Assembly (NCBI RefSeq): GCF_019915265.1
Contig: NZ_CP082780.1
Location: 3,591,501-3,655,500 of the forward strand
DNA length: 64,000 bases
Reading direction: 5' to 3'
Origin: Bacillus aquiflavi
GTDB lineage: Bacteria > Bacillota > Bacilli > Bacillales > Cytobacillaceae
A program made the translations under genes and the position numbers. Under the pieces are notes generated by a model that saw only the letters and a list, made by a program, of their open reading frames with translations, was not told the origin of the DNA and did not search any database. This document shows, one piece after another, positions 49,557 to 59,111 of this stretch (positions are counted from its first letter, which is position 1; each line of letters opens with the position of its first letter).

Positions 49557-49627
49557 AGGATCAATCAAGGTTTGCAGCAACTATTTGCGATGTGAACAGT
49601 TTTTAATTAAATTCAACAAATATAAGG

Positions 49628-49668
49628 AAAAACCAAGCTCCCCTGTATTAAAGAGGATCTTGGTTTTT
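49628..49668. terminator. Bidirectional terminator
   Basis: AAAAACCAAG (49628-49637) and CTTGGTTTTT (49659-49668) give a U-tailed stem on both strands, between the convergent small membrane-protein gene and the YdhR-like gene. Confidence 0.85.
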
Positions 49669-49699
49669 ATGTTAAATTTAATATGCACAATTACTGCGA

Positions 49700-50005
49700 T
49701 TATTTAATAGGTGCATGATTAATAAGTGATAATGCTTCATTCACTTCAAAAATTTTACCGCGAATATTAGTAATCCCAAAGCTTGTTAAACGCGTTGAAT
49801 GCATCTTTAAATATTTTTCAGCATCCTCTTTCGTTGCGAATAAGTATATTCCGCCAGATTCTTTAGCAGCCGCATTTTCTGTCCAAATTTTCCATATTAC
49901 CCCTGGTTCATCATTAATACTTTTCGCTAAATCAACGAACGCCTTTGACATTTCTTCACCAAATGGTCCATCCATTTTAAAATCGACTTGTAATAAATAT
50001 TTCAT
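49700..50005 (-). CDS. YdhR-family monooxygenase-like protein
   Basis: 101 residues from ATG 50005 (MKYLLQVDFKMDGPFG) after GAGGAG; the ATG at 50014 overlaps that Shine-Dalgarno. The ferredoxin-like alpha+beta sequence with KIWTENAAAKESGGIYLFATKEDAEKYL is typical of the YdhR group, small proteins annotated as putative monooxygenases with unproven substrates. Its upstream side abuts the right IS110 copy, whose border falls within its ribosome-binding site. Confidence 0.85.
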   Translation of the reverse strand: MKYLLQVDFKMDGPFGEEMSKAFVDLAKSINDEPGVIWKIWTENAAAKESGGIYLFATKEDAEKYLKMHSTRLTSFGITNIRGKIFEVNEALSLINHAPIK

Positions 50006-50339
50006 CGTTAACACTCCTCGTATAGTAGTAGTAAGAGCTCTTTCTAGAAGAATTTCCAGTTGATCCGGATCCTCTACAATTCACTCTAGATTCCTATAGG
50101 TTTTTTTAAAGGTTAGCCTCTCGGCTTTCCCATCAATAAATGTTTTTGTTTTACCCTTGTTTCACCCCTCTGGTGGGGAAGCCGAGGTAAAGTCAAACTA
50201 TCAATAATAGATTTACGTATTGTTGTTATTTCGCAGGGGGGGATAGTTCCCTACTGCTTCTTTGAAATACCTTTTAACTGAATATCGTGAAATGGCGGAG
50301 AATGGAGGATGCTCCAGCGTTTTACTCCGTCATTTTTTT

Positions 50340-50625
50340 TTATAGCGTTTTAGACCTGCTCATGGGACAATGGAACCCGACAGGATCGTATCAGGATATT
50401 GCTTTTCCCCCTTGCGGACATCTCGCGATGTACTGCTTAATAAGCCTGCTACCCATGGTTCATTATTGAAGGTCTAACCACTGGTTGCGCCGCCGTAAAA
50501 GAAGTGAGTGTAGCGCTCATGATGGACTTCTTTTCTTTGAGTGCTGATGACGAGGAAGACATCGATGATTCCCGTGGGCACCCAGGTCTGAACGTTCTTG
50601 ATTAACTTACCTACTGGAGGTGATT
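50340..50625 (+). ncRNA. Possible IS110 bridge-RNA region, right copy
   Basis: Counterpart of 47876-48161, directly upstream of the transposase start and moderately GC-rich, with hairpin potential. Called only from position in an IS110-group element. Confidence 0.3.
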
Positions 50626-50628
50626 GGT

Positions 50629-51864
50629 ATGTCACAAATGCTTGTTGGTGTAGACGTAAGCTTGAAGTCCCATCATGTCCATTTCATGAAACAGGACGGA
50701 TCCACACTTGCCGACTTTTCTGTTTCTAATGACAAAACGGGGGGCCGCAACCCTGATCAAACGAATGCTAGAAGCAGCGGAAAAAAGTCAGGCCAACCAA
50801 TTGAAGATTGGGATGGAAGCCACTGATCTTTACAGTTGGCATCTTGCCCATTATCTACAAGACCAAATGAAAGGCTATGAACCTAAGTTCCAAGCCTCTA
50901 TCTACGTACTAAATGCGAGAAAAGTCGCTCGTTTTAAAAAAGGGTATGACTCCCTTGTGAAAAACGATCGCATAGATGCCTGGGTCATCGCTGACCACTT
51001 GCGCTTTGGCCGACTGCCAGCCCAAATGAAAGATGCCATACAATATGAAGCCCTTCAACGATTAACACGGACAAGGTTTCATTTTATGCGGGAAATTACC
51101 CGAAATAAAACGTATTTTCTTAACCAGCTCTTTTTAAAGTTCAGTGGACTGAGACAAGATAATCCATTTTCAGATAAATTCGGAGCTACGAGTATGGCTG
51201 TCATGGAAGAACTAGAGCCCGAAACCATCGCTGAAATGAGTATCGAAGAATGTCGAGTTCCTGCAGGATAAAGGGAAGAACCGATTTGAAAAACCCAGAA
51301 GAAATCGCAAAATATCTTCATAAGTTGGCTAGATCATCTTATCGGTTAAATAAGGCTATGCAGGATCCCGTAAATATTTCTATGTCAGTTACTTTAAGTA
51401 CCATTCAACATATCGAGTCACAAGTAAAGCGGCTAGATAAAGAAATTGCCAAGTTAATGAAAGGCATACCGCAAACTCTAACGTCTGTAAAAGGAATTGG
51501 AGACGTTTATGCGGCAGGGCTGATAGCCGAAATAGGCGATATAAAGCGATTTAAAGATCATCATGCCTTAGCGAAATATGCTGGTTTGGTATGGAACCAA
51601 AACCAATCGGGCGAATTCGAATCCCAAGAAACGGCAAGAATGAGGACAGGCAATAAATATTTGCGATACTACCTTATTCAAGCTGCTGATAAGATCCGAA
51701 AGTATGACTCTGAATATAAAGCTTTTTACACAAAAAAGTACGATGAAGTTCCAAAACATAAACACAAACGCGCTCTCGTCTTAACTGCAAGAAAACTGGT
51801 ACGATTGGTGTTTTCGCTACTACGCACCAATCAGTTGTACACACCACCTGAAAGGAGAGATTAA
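50629..51864 (+). pseudogene. IS110 transposase, right copy, frameshifted
   Basis: The same protein as the left copy, broken at different places. Near 50733-50746 a lost T and two extra G shift the frame after DFSVSND. Near 51251-51272 about five bases are missing (GAATGTCGAG where the left copy has a longer form), breaking the frame after MSIEE. The T5 run near 51130 is intact here. Combining both copies gives one full-length reading frame of about 410 codons. Confidence 0.88.
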
Positions 51865-52091
51865 AACTTCTCATTCAGACCCTTTCAAACACCCAGCTTC
51901 ACACTAATAGTGATTGGTAAAAAATCGAAAATAGTGTGAGGTTTATTTGTTATACTCTTTTTTAAGCACTTTTCAATGAAATCCAATATTAATTTCCAAT
52001 CCACCGAATTTTAGTGCTTGACATATTACCACTGGGCTTTAGATAAATATTATCACCTAGATAAAAAATAATACTCAAATATTGCTCATCA

Positions 52092-52280
52092 CATAAAGCG
52101 AAACTTAATCAATTATTACAATATGATGAAGTCAAACATTCAGCTTTGACAAAGCATTATTTTTCTGTGCAACAAAATTATTATCGTCAAAAAGAAACAC
52201 TCATTAAATGGAAAAAATCTTGCGGATCGAACAATGAGAAATTCAAAGAACAAGTTGATTGTATCTATAAATCAACATAA
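52092..52280 (+). pseudogene. Unrecognised coding remnant
   Basis: A 62-codon open stretch without a start codon reads like real protein (HKAKLNQLLQYDEVKHSAL, then QNYYRQKETLIKWKKSCG) and stops at 52278-52280. After that another frame gives TEKSFVHTLDSLRKNASL, as if the gene once continued. It looks like the helical C-terminus of a decayed gene; no family is recognised. Confidence 0.4.
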
Positions 52281-52650
52281 AAACTGAAAAATCCTTTGTT
52301 CATACTCTTGATTCTCTTCGTAAAAATGCTTCCCTTTGATGCAGTGCAAAAGTCAGTTTTAATGATGATACTTTTACAATTACATCTTCCCTAGCGGATT
52401 TATAACAACAGTGCCTGCAATCGAATTTGCAGGAAGTATATTAATTTGAAATATATAGATTATCCTTTCTGTTACTTTAATAATATTTCAGTCAGTGTTT
52501 TACTTTGGGAATTTGCTGTTGAGAGCAATTAGACTAGAAAAAAAGGATTAAAAAATTTACTAAAACGAATTTTAACAGAAAAAATCCCTTGATGTATGAA
52601 AGGAGGGTATCTGAAATTGGAAAGGGATATTTAAAAACAATTTAGTAAAT

Positions 52651-52699
52651 AAGCGAGCCTTTCCCCGATTTTCTCGAGAATAGAACTCGCTTGTCTTTT
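52651..52699 (+). terminator. Terminator-like hairpin
   Basis: AAGCGAG (52651-52657) pairs with CTCGCTT (52686-52692) around a 28-nt loop; GTCTTTT follows. It lies at the convergent side of the lipoprotein gene. Confidence 0.55.
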
Positions 52700-52770
52700 A
52701 TGTATTTATTGATGTGTGGCTTTTCTTAACTTTTAATTCGATCTCAATATCTAAGTATAGTTTGAAGCCT

Positions 52771-53667
52771 TTATTCAGTTTCTTTGCTCTGGGTGTTTAC
52801 ATCTTCACTTAAGGTATAGTTAACTCTTACTAATATGTTATTCATCTCTTGTCTGACAGTACTGTAAAGCTCTTTAAACTTTTCTTTGTTCTCTTCTGGA
52901 TTTTCAAATTGTCCTAGCTGTCCCCATAAAGACTGAACCATTTTCATATTATCAAATAATTGTATATCTAATGGCGTTTGAGGAGCGGGAATAAGCACAG
53001 TAGGAGCTCCTAAATCTTCAAATACAGTCATTAATTGTTCGAAGATTTCACCCGAGTATGTATCTTCTTGAATTAAATAACCTAAATCATTTAGTGATGG
53101 AGCCGTTAAGTAAATGATTTGAATAATGCTTCTTTCAAGGTTTGTCGCTTTATCCCATGTTCGATACTCTGAAGGATCTTTTCCTTCAAGCTCTTTAGGA
53201 GGGTTAGAAATAAAAAGTTTGTAAGCATCATCGATCATCTCTTGAGTAGAAAGGTTATATGCTTTTGCATCAACGATATTAATAAAGGCATCCCCATAAT
53301 TAGTAATGTTTGAAGTTTTACCATCAATGCTTGTTATATTACGAATCGGATACTCATTTAAAGGAAAATAGATTCTCCCATGTTCATCCATGTGTTCTTC
53401 AACAATTTCCTTCTCAGTATGTTTGAATCTAATATTTCCATCCTCACCAAATGGTGATTCGATACTTGTTGTTTGAATTATTTCTTCTGTTACAGTAGCA
53501 CTTTCGTTATTTCCATTTTTATCCCCTTCAGTAGATTCCTTCTCTTTCGTTGATTCAATATTTTCTTCCGCAGTTTTAGTTTCTGTATCACTTTTTTGAG
53601 TATTATTATTTAGGCCGCATGCAGAAAGCATGATGCTACATACGAATATTAATAAGAGCTTATACAC
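52771..53667 (-). CDS. Hypothetical lipoprotein
   Basis: 298 residues starting at GTG 53667 after AGGGGATGAT. A signal peptide with lipobox LSAC (cysteine 17) is followed by a long acidic, Ser/Thr/Glu-rich linker (about 20-65) and a soluble domain of about 230 residues (FPLNEYPIRNITSIDG, LEGKDPSEYRTWDKAT, IPAPQTPLDIQLFD). It would be anchored on the outer face of the cytoplasmic membrane. The family is not recognised. It is the last gene before the conserved ybaK-cwlD block. Confidence 0.85.
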   Translation of the reverse strand: MYKLLLIFVCSIMLSACGLNNNTQKSDTETKTAEENIESTKEKESTEGDKNGNNESATVTEEIIQTTSIESPFGEDGNIRFKHTEKEIVEEHMDEHGRIYFPLNEYPIRNITSIDGKTSNITNYGDAFINIVDAKAYNLSTQEMIDDAYKLFISNPPKELEGKDPSEYRTWDKATNLERSIIQIIYLTAPSLNDLGYLIQEDTYSGEIFEQLMTVFEDLGAPTVLIPAPQTPLDIQLFDNMKMVQSLWGQLGQFENPEENKEKFKELYSTVRQEMNNILVRVNYTLSEDVNTQSKETE

Positions 53668-53882
53668 GTGATCATCCCCTATATTCTCTCTTTATTTTTG
53701 AGTTTTATTTTTAATAATTCTGTATAATTATACCACACAAAAAACATGAACAATTTGATTTCAGCCAAAAAGGTTTTAAAACGAGATAAATTTTTTCTCT
53801 TTTTCCAATAAAAAAACTGGTAACAAGTAATTTGTATGTCATTTCTTTAAAGATAAACAATAATCTTTAAGGGGTGAATACA

Positions 53883-54326
53883 GTGAACGTTATTACAACG
53901 TTAAAAGAAAAAAGAGAAGAAAAACAGATGAATTTTGAAAAAACTTTACTTCGTGAATTATCGATCAAACAATTAAAGAAGCGAGTTTATAATTATTTTG
54001 GTTCTTCTCGTTTTACTACGGGGTTACTAATGAACTCGGGAATAGAAGAAGCATGTTTCGATGTAGGAATTGAAGCTTACTTATTAGGTGGGCATTTTAG
54101 CCGATTTGGATATTTCGGTGAAAGCATTGAGGAAATTATGAAACGTTGTGAATATGAATTAAAACATTTGACAGAAACCTTTTATTTTTTTTTTTTATAT
54201 TGGAGCAAGGGAATCGAAGGTGTAGTAGATGAAGGGTTATATTATTTATGTGAACAGTATATAGAAAGCTGGTGGAGAGAAGGATTTCAAAAAGGAGAGC
54301 GGCAGTATAAGCTTCGTCTTCATTAA
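53883..54326 (+). CDS. ybaK: YbaK/DUF2521 family protein
   Basis: 147 residues from GTG 53883, 6 nt after AAGGGGTG; the GTG at 53874 lies inside this Shine-Dalgarno. Characteristic segments are EEACFDVGIEAYLLGGHFSRFGYFGES and a C-terminal WWREGFQKGERQYKLRLH. The family is confined to Bacillus-like bacteria, uncharacterised, and encoded beside cwlD as here. A run of 10 T in the coding sequence (FYFFFLYW, near 54185) does not break the frame. Confidence 0.88.
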   Translation: MNVITTLKEKREEKQMNFEKTLLRELSIKQLKKRVYNYFGSSRFTTGLLMNSGIEEACFDVGIEAYLLGGHFSRFGYFGESIEEIMKRCEYELKHLTETFYFFFLYWSKGIEGVVDEGLYYLCEQYIESWWREGFQKGERQYKLRLH

Positions 54327-54420
54327 AAATTTATACCGATCCATAATTTTCGTTCTAAAAGGGTAAGTTGTCCCATATAGTAAATTGAACGGGGACAAGC
54401 GAAAGGGTGGATCGGGAAGA

Positions 54421-55134
54421 ATGAAAAAGAAACTAAAAATTAGTTTATTTATGCTTGGGGCCATCATCCTTTTTTTAATTATACAATATGAGTTTTTGGA
54501 AAATGATTCATGGAATGCTTGGAATCTCCCATTAACAGGAAAAATAATTTTAATCGATCCTGGCCATGGAGGACCTGACGGGGGAGCAGGTGATTCAACG
54601 GTGTTAGAGAAAGATATTGCCTTAAAAGTGTCATTAATGGTTAGAGACTATATACAGCAGCAAGGAGCACTCGTCATTATGACGAGGGAGACAGATAAAG
54701 ATTTAGCAAAAGATGGGACAAGAGGTCTTAGCCGCAGAAAAACGGAAGATCTTCATAAGCGGTTAGAGATGATAAATGAATCAGAAGCAGATTTATTTAT
54801 TAGTTTGCACTTAAATTCAATCCCTTCTCCTCGTTGGCGAGGTGCACAAACATTTTTTGCACCGCATTTTAAAGAAAATGAGAAATTAGCGAAATTTATT
54901 CAAGTTGAATTGCGGAGAAATCTTGAAAATACAAAAAGGGTAGCAAAACCGATCAACAATGTGTTTATTTTAAAAAATGCCAAAAAACCGGGAGCTCTAG
55001 TCGAGATTGGATTTTTATCGAACGAAGCGGAAAAGCAACTTTTACAAGATGAGGAATATCAAAGAAAAGTAGCAGCTTCAATATATGAAGGAATTATTCG
55101 CTATTTTACAAACGAGAAAGAACTGACAGAGTAG
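54421..55134 (+). CDS. cwlD: N-acetylmuramoyl-L-alanine amidase CwlD
   Basis: Makes muramic-delta-lactam in spore cortex peptidoglycan together with PdaA, a mark recognised by germination lytic enzymes. It has 237 residues from ATG 54421: an N-terminal membrane anchor (LKISLFMLGAIILFLII), then an Amidase_3 domain with zinc ligands in DPGHGGPDGG (His), the metal-binding Glu near KDIAL, SLHLNS (His) and the catalytic Glu in VEIGFLSN. The frame is open to 54385 but that start has no ribosome-binding site. Confidence 0.97.
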   Translation: MKKKLKISLFMLGAIILFLIIQYEFLENDSWNAWNLPLTGKIILIDPGHGGPDGGAGDSTVLEKDIALKVSLMVRDYIQQQGALVIMTRETDKDLAKDGTRGLSRRKTEDLHKRLEMINESEADLFISLHLNSIPSPRWRGAQTFFAPHFKENEKLAKFIQVELRRNLENTKRVAKPINNVFILKNAKKPGALVEIGFLSNEAEKQLLQDEEYQRKVAASIYEGIIRYFTNEKELTE

Positions 55135-55459
55135 AAAATAGAGTTCCTTTCTTCTAGCCTGATGACAAATGCTCGATTCCGTCGTTGCTTGCACTTCGTT
55201 GTAAGCTCACTTGCTCTACTCGCTTCTACTCTTGTGCGATGCGCGGTCTTTCGGGCTTTTGCTTCAAATATTGACTTTGTCTAAGAAGGTGGATATGACC
55301 TTCTTTCAAACCGTTGAAAAACTTAATTTTTGTTATACGTTTATGAACGACAAGTTTTATTTTCTTCTGCTTCGTGCAGAGAGCGTTTTCTAACTGTTTC
55401 ACAGAACAATTATGGTATACTGTAACTTGAAGGTGAATGATAAAGGTAGGTGTTTACAC
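55135..55459. other. cwlD-salA intergenic region
   Basis: No supported gene in 325 bp. An extended -10 promoter (TGG-TATACT, 55413-55421) sits 39 bp before the salA start. Confidence 0.5.
55413..55421 (+). promoter_or_regulatory. Extended -10 promoter of salA
   Basis: TGG followed by TATACT (55416-55421); no good -35 at 17 bp, compensated by the TGn extension. Confidence 0.5.
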
Positions 55460-56518
55460 ATGTTAACTGAAGAAAAAGTACGTGAACTTTTAAATGAGTT
55501 AAAAGATCCATTTCTACATAAAACATTAGCGGAAACAAACGCAATTAAAGAAATAAAGGTTAAAACAGAAAAAAAACATGTTAGTGTAAAGGTAGCGATT
55601 GCTAAGACAGGACCGGCCGAACAATTACAGCTTCAAACAGAAATTGTCAATGTATTAAAAGGAGCTGGGGCAGATTCCGTCGGATTACGTTTTAGTGAGC
55701 TTTCTGAAGAAGAATTAATGAAGTATCGTTCATTGATAGACGAAGATCAAGATAAAGGATTGCTTTCCCCAAATAACAAAACCACTTTTATTGCTATTGC
55801 AAGTGGAAAAGGTGGAGTTGGTAAATCAACTGTTTCAGTAAACCTCGCTGTATCTCTTGCACGCTTAGGGAAAAAAGTTGGACTAATTGATGCAGATATT
55901 TATGGATTTAGTGTTCCTGATATGATGGGAATTACGAAGCGGCCTGTTGTTCGAGGAGAAAAAATAATTCCGGTTGATCGTTTTGGAGTGAAAGTTATTT
56001 CAATGGGCTTTTTTGTTGAAGACAATGCTCCGATTATTTGGCGCGGTCCAATGCTTGGTAAAATGTTAAACTCTTTCTTCCATGAGGTCGAATGGGGCGA
56101 CTTAGATTATTTACTGCTTGACTTACCTCCAGGTACAGGTGATGTTGCATTAGATGTTCATTCAATGCTGCCATCTTGCCTAGAGATTATTGTAACAACA
56201 CCTCATCCAACGGCAGCTTTTGTTGCAGCCCGTGCTGGAGCCATGGCTTTAAAAACTGAACATAAAATATTAGGTGTTATTGAAAATATGTCATTTTTTG
56301 AAAGTAATGTTACAGGTGAAAAGGAATATGTCTTTGGAAAAGGCGGGGGAGAAAAACTTGCTGAAGAGCTTCAAACTGAGCTTTTAGGGCAATTGCCACT
56401 TGCACAGCCCGATTGGAATGAAGAAGATTTTGCTCCATCTATCTACCAAGAAGACCATAAGCTTGGAAAAGTATATGGGGATATCGCTAAAAAAGTTGTT
56501 TCAGCTGTTGAAAAATAA
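55460..56518 (+). CDS. salA: Mrp/NBP35-family P-loop ATPase SalA
   Basis: 352 residues, the length of B. subtilis SalA (YbaL), which represses scoC and so raises exoprotease expression; family members otherwise act as Fe-S carrier ATPases. An N-terminal DUF59-like domain (about 1-95) precedes the deviant Walker A SGKGGVGKS (near 115), switch segment DADIYG and LPPGTGDV. No C-terminal CxxC pair is seen in the part usual for Fe-S carriers. The start is ATG 55460 after AAAGGTAGGTG; an extension to 55412 lacks a ribosome-binding site. Confidence 0.93.
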   Translation: MLTEEKVRELLNELKDPFLHKTLAETNAIKEIKVKTEKKHVSVKVAIAKTGPAEQLQLQTEIVNVLKGAGADSVGLRFSELSEEELMKYRSLIDEDQDKGLLSPNNKTTFIAIASGKGGVGKSTVSVNLAVSLARLGKKVGLIDADIYGFSVPDMMGITKRPVVRGEKIIPVDRFGVKVISMGFFVEDNAPIIWRGPMLGKMLNSFFHEVEWGDLDYLLLDLPPGTGDVALDVHSMLPSCLEIIVTTPHPTAAFVAARAGAMALKTEHKILGVIENMSFFESNVTGEKEYVFGKGGGEKLAEELQTELLGQLPLAQPDWNEEDFAPSIYQEDHKLGKVYGDIAKKVVSAVEK

Positions 56519-56579
56519 ATCAGACTGCCGAATTGGCAAAAGCGAGAACGTTCATAATATCCTATACCAACTAAGAAAG

Positions 56580-56644
56580 CCTCTCCAAATAAACTGTCCC
56601 CTGTCAAGTTAACAGGGGATCATTCATAATTGGGGAGGTTTTTA
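56580..56644 (+). terminator. Two-hairpin terminator after salA
   Basis: An outer 9-bp stem (56580-56588 with 56630-56638) encloses an inner 8-bp hairpin (56597-56604 with 56612-56619) and is followed by TTTTT. It lies between convergent salA and gerD. Confidence 0.85.
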
Positions 56645-56655
56645 GCTTTCGTTAT

Positions 56656-57273
56656 TTATTGTTCTCCGCCCTCTTCAGCTTGTCCTTCTTTTTCACTGTT
56701 AGCTCCCTCATCTGCTTTTTTAGTATCTTGGACATTTTCAGCTGCTTTCAGAAGGATTTCTTGAATTTTAGCTTTAAATAATGGGCTGTCAAAAGTCTCT
56801 GTCATAATATTTTGTAAGTGTTTCCGATATTCATTGCTCTTTAAAACATCGGTAAAATTCTTCTCAATTTCAGGATCTTTTAAAATTTCAACCATCATTG
56901 CACGATATTCTGGATCCTTCATTAAATCCTTTAGCATTTTTTCGTTTTCTTTTTTCATACTTTTAGCAAAGCTCTCTGCAAATTTAGGATCTTCAAAGGA
57001 CTTTTTCCAAAAATCGTTTCCTTTTTCAGAAGTAAGTGTTTTTTCTATTGTCTCTGAAACGACAGCTTGATCCATGACGAGTTCTCGCTTCAACTTTTCA
57101 TCGCTCATTACTTCTTTAAACGCTTTTTTGCCTTCATCTGTTTTTAAAATATCAACAACCTTTTTTTTCGTCTGATCATAATCAATTTGTGCCGAATTTG
57201 AATTATTTGACGAACATCCTGAGACAAATATAATAATGAATAGAGGGAGGAGCACTTTCCATTTTAACTGCAT
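56656..57273 (-). CDS. gerD: Spore germination lipoprotein GerD
   Basis: Scaffold lipoprotein of the inner spore membrane that clusters nutrient germinant receptors into the germinosome. It has 205 residues: signal peptide with lipobox VSGC (cysteine 20), then a long all-alpha, highly charged region with repeated DPE-type helices (LMKDPEYRAMMVEILKDPEIE), and an acidic disordered tail (EKEGQAEEGGEQ). It lies in its usual place between salA and kbaA. Confidence 0.95.
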   Translation of the reverse strand: MQLKWKVLLPLFIIIFVSGCSSNNSNSAQIDYDQTKKKVVDILKTDEGKKAFKEVMSDEKLKRELVMDQAVVSETIEKTLTSEKGNDFWKKSFEDPKFAESFAKSMKKENEKMLKDLMKDPEYRAMMVEILKDPEIEKNFTDVLKSNEYRKHLQNIMTETFDSPLFKAKIQEILLKAAENVQDTKKADEGANSEKEGQAEEGGEQ

Positions 57274-57423
57274 TTTTAAAAGCTCCTTTCGAAAAATCTC
57301 CTTAAGATTATCATGATAAAATAATGAATTTATTATGCGTTCAAAGCTTAATACCTAGATTTTTCATCCTAGGGTTGGTACAATCATAAGAGTGAATTTA
57401 TTACATAGTTGGGGGACAAAAGA

Positions 57424-58062
57424 GTGACTAGCCGTAATTGGGTCAAATTGTTTATTTCCACGTTAATAGTCGGTGGTTTAACTACGGGAATTGTCGGATT
57501 TACCGTCCGGTGGGGCGAATTTGAACATTTATTTACCGACCTAGATATACTGGGGATACTATCTACGTTAATCTGGTTAATTGGTGTTGGATTTATTTTT
57601 AGTATTATTAGTCAAATGGGCTTTTTTGCATATTTAACAGTTCATCGATTTGGTATTGGGATATTTAGAACAGTGTCTTTATGGAATTCGATCCAGCTAT
57701 TTCTGATCGCATTTGTACTATTTGATTTAGTTTATTTTCGCTTTCAAGCCTTTGCAGATAAAGGAGAAAGCTTAAGTCAATATATTTGGAAAGCTATTTT
57801 TATTTTAGCGGTTGGGCTGATTGTCGCTTTTATAAAAGCAAAGCAAACAAATAAAGCTGCATTTATCCCAGCATTATTTTTTATGGTTGTTGTCACAATA
57901 CTTGAGTGGGTGCCCGTACTTCGAGTCAATGAAGAAAGCTGGTTATATTTAATGCTCTTCCCATTAATGGCATGTAATGCTTATCAATTACTTATACTTC
58001 ATAAATTAAATGAAAAATCAATGCAGGAAAGACGATTGAAATCATCTAAAAAGCCGTCCTAA
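57424..58062 (+). CDS. kbaA: KinB-signalling pathway activation protein KbaA
   Basis: Membrane protein required for activity of the sporulation kinase KinB. It has 212 residues from GTG 57424 (VTSRNWVKLFISTLIVGG), 8 nt after GGGGG; a TTG 15 bp upstream is inside this ribosome-binding site. Six hydrophobic segments are visible. The terminator begins within the last codons. Confidence 0.9.
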   Translation: MTSRNWVKLFISTLIVGGLTTGIVGFTVRWGEFEHLFTDLDILGILSTLIWLIGVGFIFSIISQMGFFAYLTVHRFGIGIFRTVSLWNSIQLFLIAFVLFDLVYFRFQAFADKGESLSQYIWKAIFILAVGLIVAFIKAKQTNKAAFIPALFFMVVVTILEWVPVLRVNEESWLYLMLFPLMACNAYQLLILHKLNEKSMQERRLKSSKKPS

Positions 58063-58083
58063 CATGAAAGGGACGGCTTTTTA
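58048..58083 (+). terminator. Terminator of kbaA, overlapping its last codons
   Basis: A 12-bp stem AAAAAGCCGTCC (58048-58059) with GGACGGCTTTTT (58071-58082). The A/T arms also give a U tail on the other strand, so it can serve convergent pdaB. Confidence 0.88.
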
Positions 58084-58219
58084 GACTGTTCCAAACTTTC
58101 GTATTCATCGTTGCTTGCCCTCTTCGTTTCTCTCATGCTGCGCGTCTCGACAAATAGTCTAATGTTAACTTCGTCTACAATCAGACGTCTTTATTAATTA
58201 TTCAAAATAATAGGCGGCT

Positions 58220-58972
58220 TCACTTGATCTCTTTAGACTTTGTTTCAGCATTAGCAATCATTTCTGATACGGTTACAAGCTTCAATCCTTTATTGTTTAA
58301 CGTTTTTAAAATAGATGGCAGAGCTGAAACGGTTTGTTTAGCAGAATCTGAGGCATGAAGTAAAATAATATCACCTTTTTCTGCTTTACTAATATTTTTA
58401 ACAATTTGCTTAATCCCAGGATTTGTCCAATCTTTAGAATCAATACTCCAGTGAACTAATGTAAATCTTAACTCATCCGTTACTTTTAATGTTTTTTTAT
58501 CAAAATGGCCTGTCGGAGCTCTGACAAGCTTAATTTCTTTAATATTTAATTTTTTGAACACATCGACTGCTTTATATAAATCTTTCCTAATTTCAGCTTC
58601 TTCAAGTTCTGGATAATCTTTATAAGCATAGCCGAGCATTCCGATTTCATACCCTTCTTTTACAATACGATTAACGATTTCAGGATGACGCTCTGCCCAA
58701 GATCCGGAAAGAAAGAACGTAGCTGATTTTATCTTTTCCTTTTTTAAAACATCTAGAATCGGTTCCGCCTTTTCATCGCCCCAACCGATATTAAAAGTCA
58801 AAGCAATATTCTTTTCTCCTTTATAAACAGCTTTTGGCCCATCCTTTGTGGAAAATACAGGTACATAAATATTGTTTCCAATATAAAAAAACCATGCTGC
58901 AAAAAAAGCAATAATGATGATCAAAAGAAACTGTTTTACTGTTTTTCCGTTTATAGTATAAAAAAAATTCAA
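58220..58972 (-). CDS. pdaB: Polysaccharide deacetylase PdaB
   Basis: Sporulation protein of the NodB-homology family, needed for spore stability in B. subtilis (YbaN). It has 250 residues: an N-terminal membrane anchor (FLLIIIIAFFAAWFFY) and a polysaccharide-deacetylase domain from about residue 50. The usual TFDDG motif is replaced by LTFNIGWGDE, where Asn takes one Asp position, as is typical of the YbaN branch. Other motifs are ATFFLSGSWAERHPE and VRAPTGHF, and LLHASD is conserved. Confidence 0.94.
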   Translation of the reverse strand: MNFFYTINGKTVKQFLLIIIIAFFAAWFFYIGNNIYVPVFSTKDGPKAVYKGEKNIALTFNIGWGDEKAEPILDVLKKEKIKSATFFLSGSWAERHPEIVNRIVKEGYEIGMLGYAYKDYPELEEAEIRKDLYKAVDVFKKLNIKEIKLVRAPTGHFDKKTLKVTDELRFTLVHWSIDSKDWTNPGIKQIVKNISKAEKGDIILLHASDSAKQTVSALPSILKTLNNKGLKLVTVSEMIANAETKSKEIK

Positions 58973-59111
58973 ACATCATCACCCCGCAATAACCTACCTT
59001 TGTTCTCATCCTATGCTTGTTCAAAAAGGATATGATAAAAATTTCACTAATAAAAAAACAATCTATGGAAATAACTACAAATTAAGTTGTTGTTTAAGGA
59101 GTGAAAAATGG

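Larger units (their letters stand above)
50016..52040 (+). mobile_element. IS110-family element, right copy (inverted)
   Basis: 2025 bp inverted with respect to 46458-48483, diverging exactly outside CCTCG (50016-50020) and CTGGGCTTT (52032-52040). Differences from the left copy seen by eye are mostly one- or two-base indels in homopolymers (for example G7 against G5 near 50236, T9 against T8 near 50333). No target duplication was seen, as expected for IS110. Confidence 0.88.
52041..52770. other. Region between the right IS110 copy and the lipoprotein gene
   Basis: 730 bp with no intact gene. It contains an unidentified coding remnant (52092-52280), GC-poor sequence, and a terminator-like hairpin at 52651-52697. 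Confidence 0.5.
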
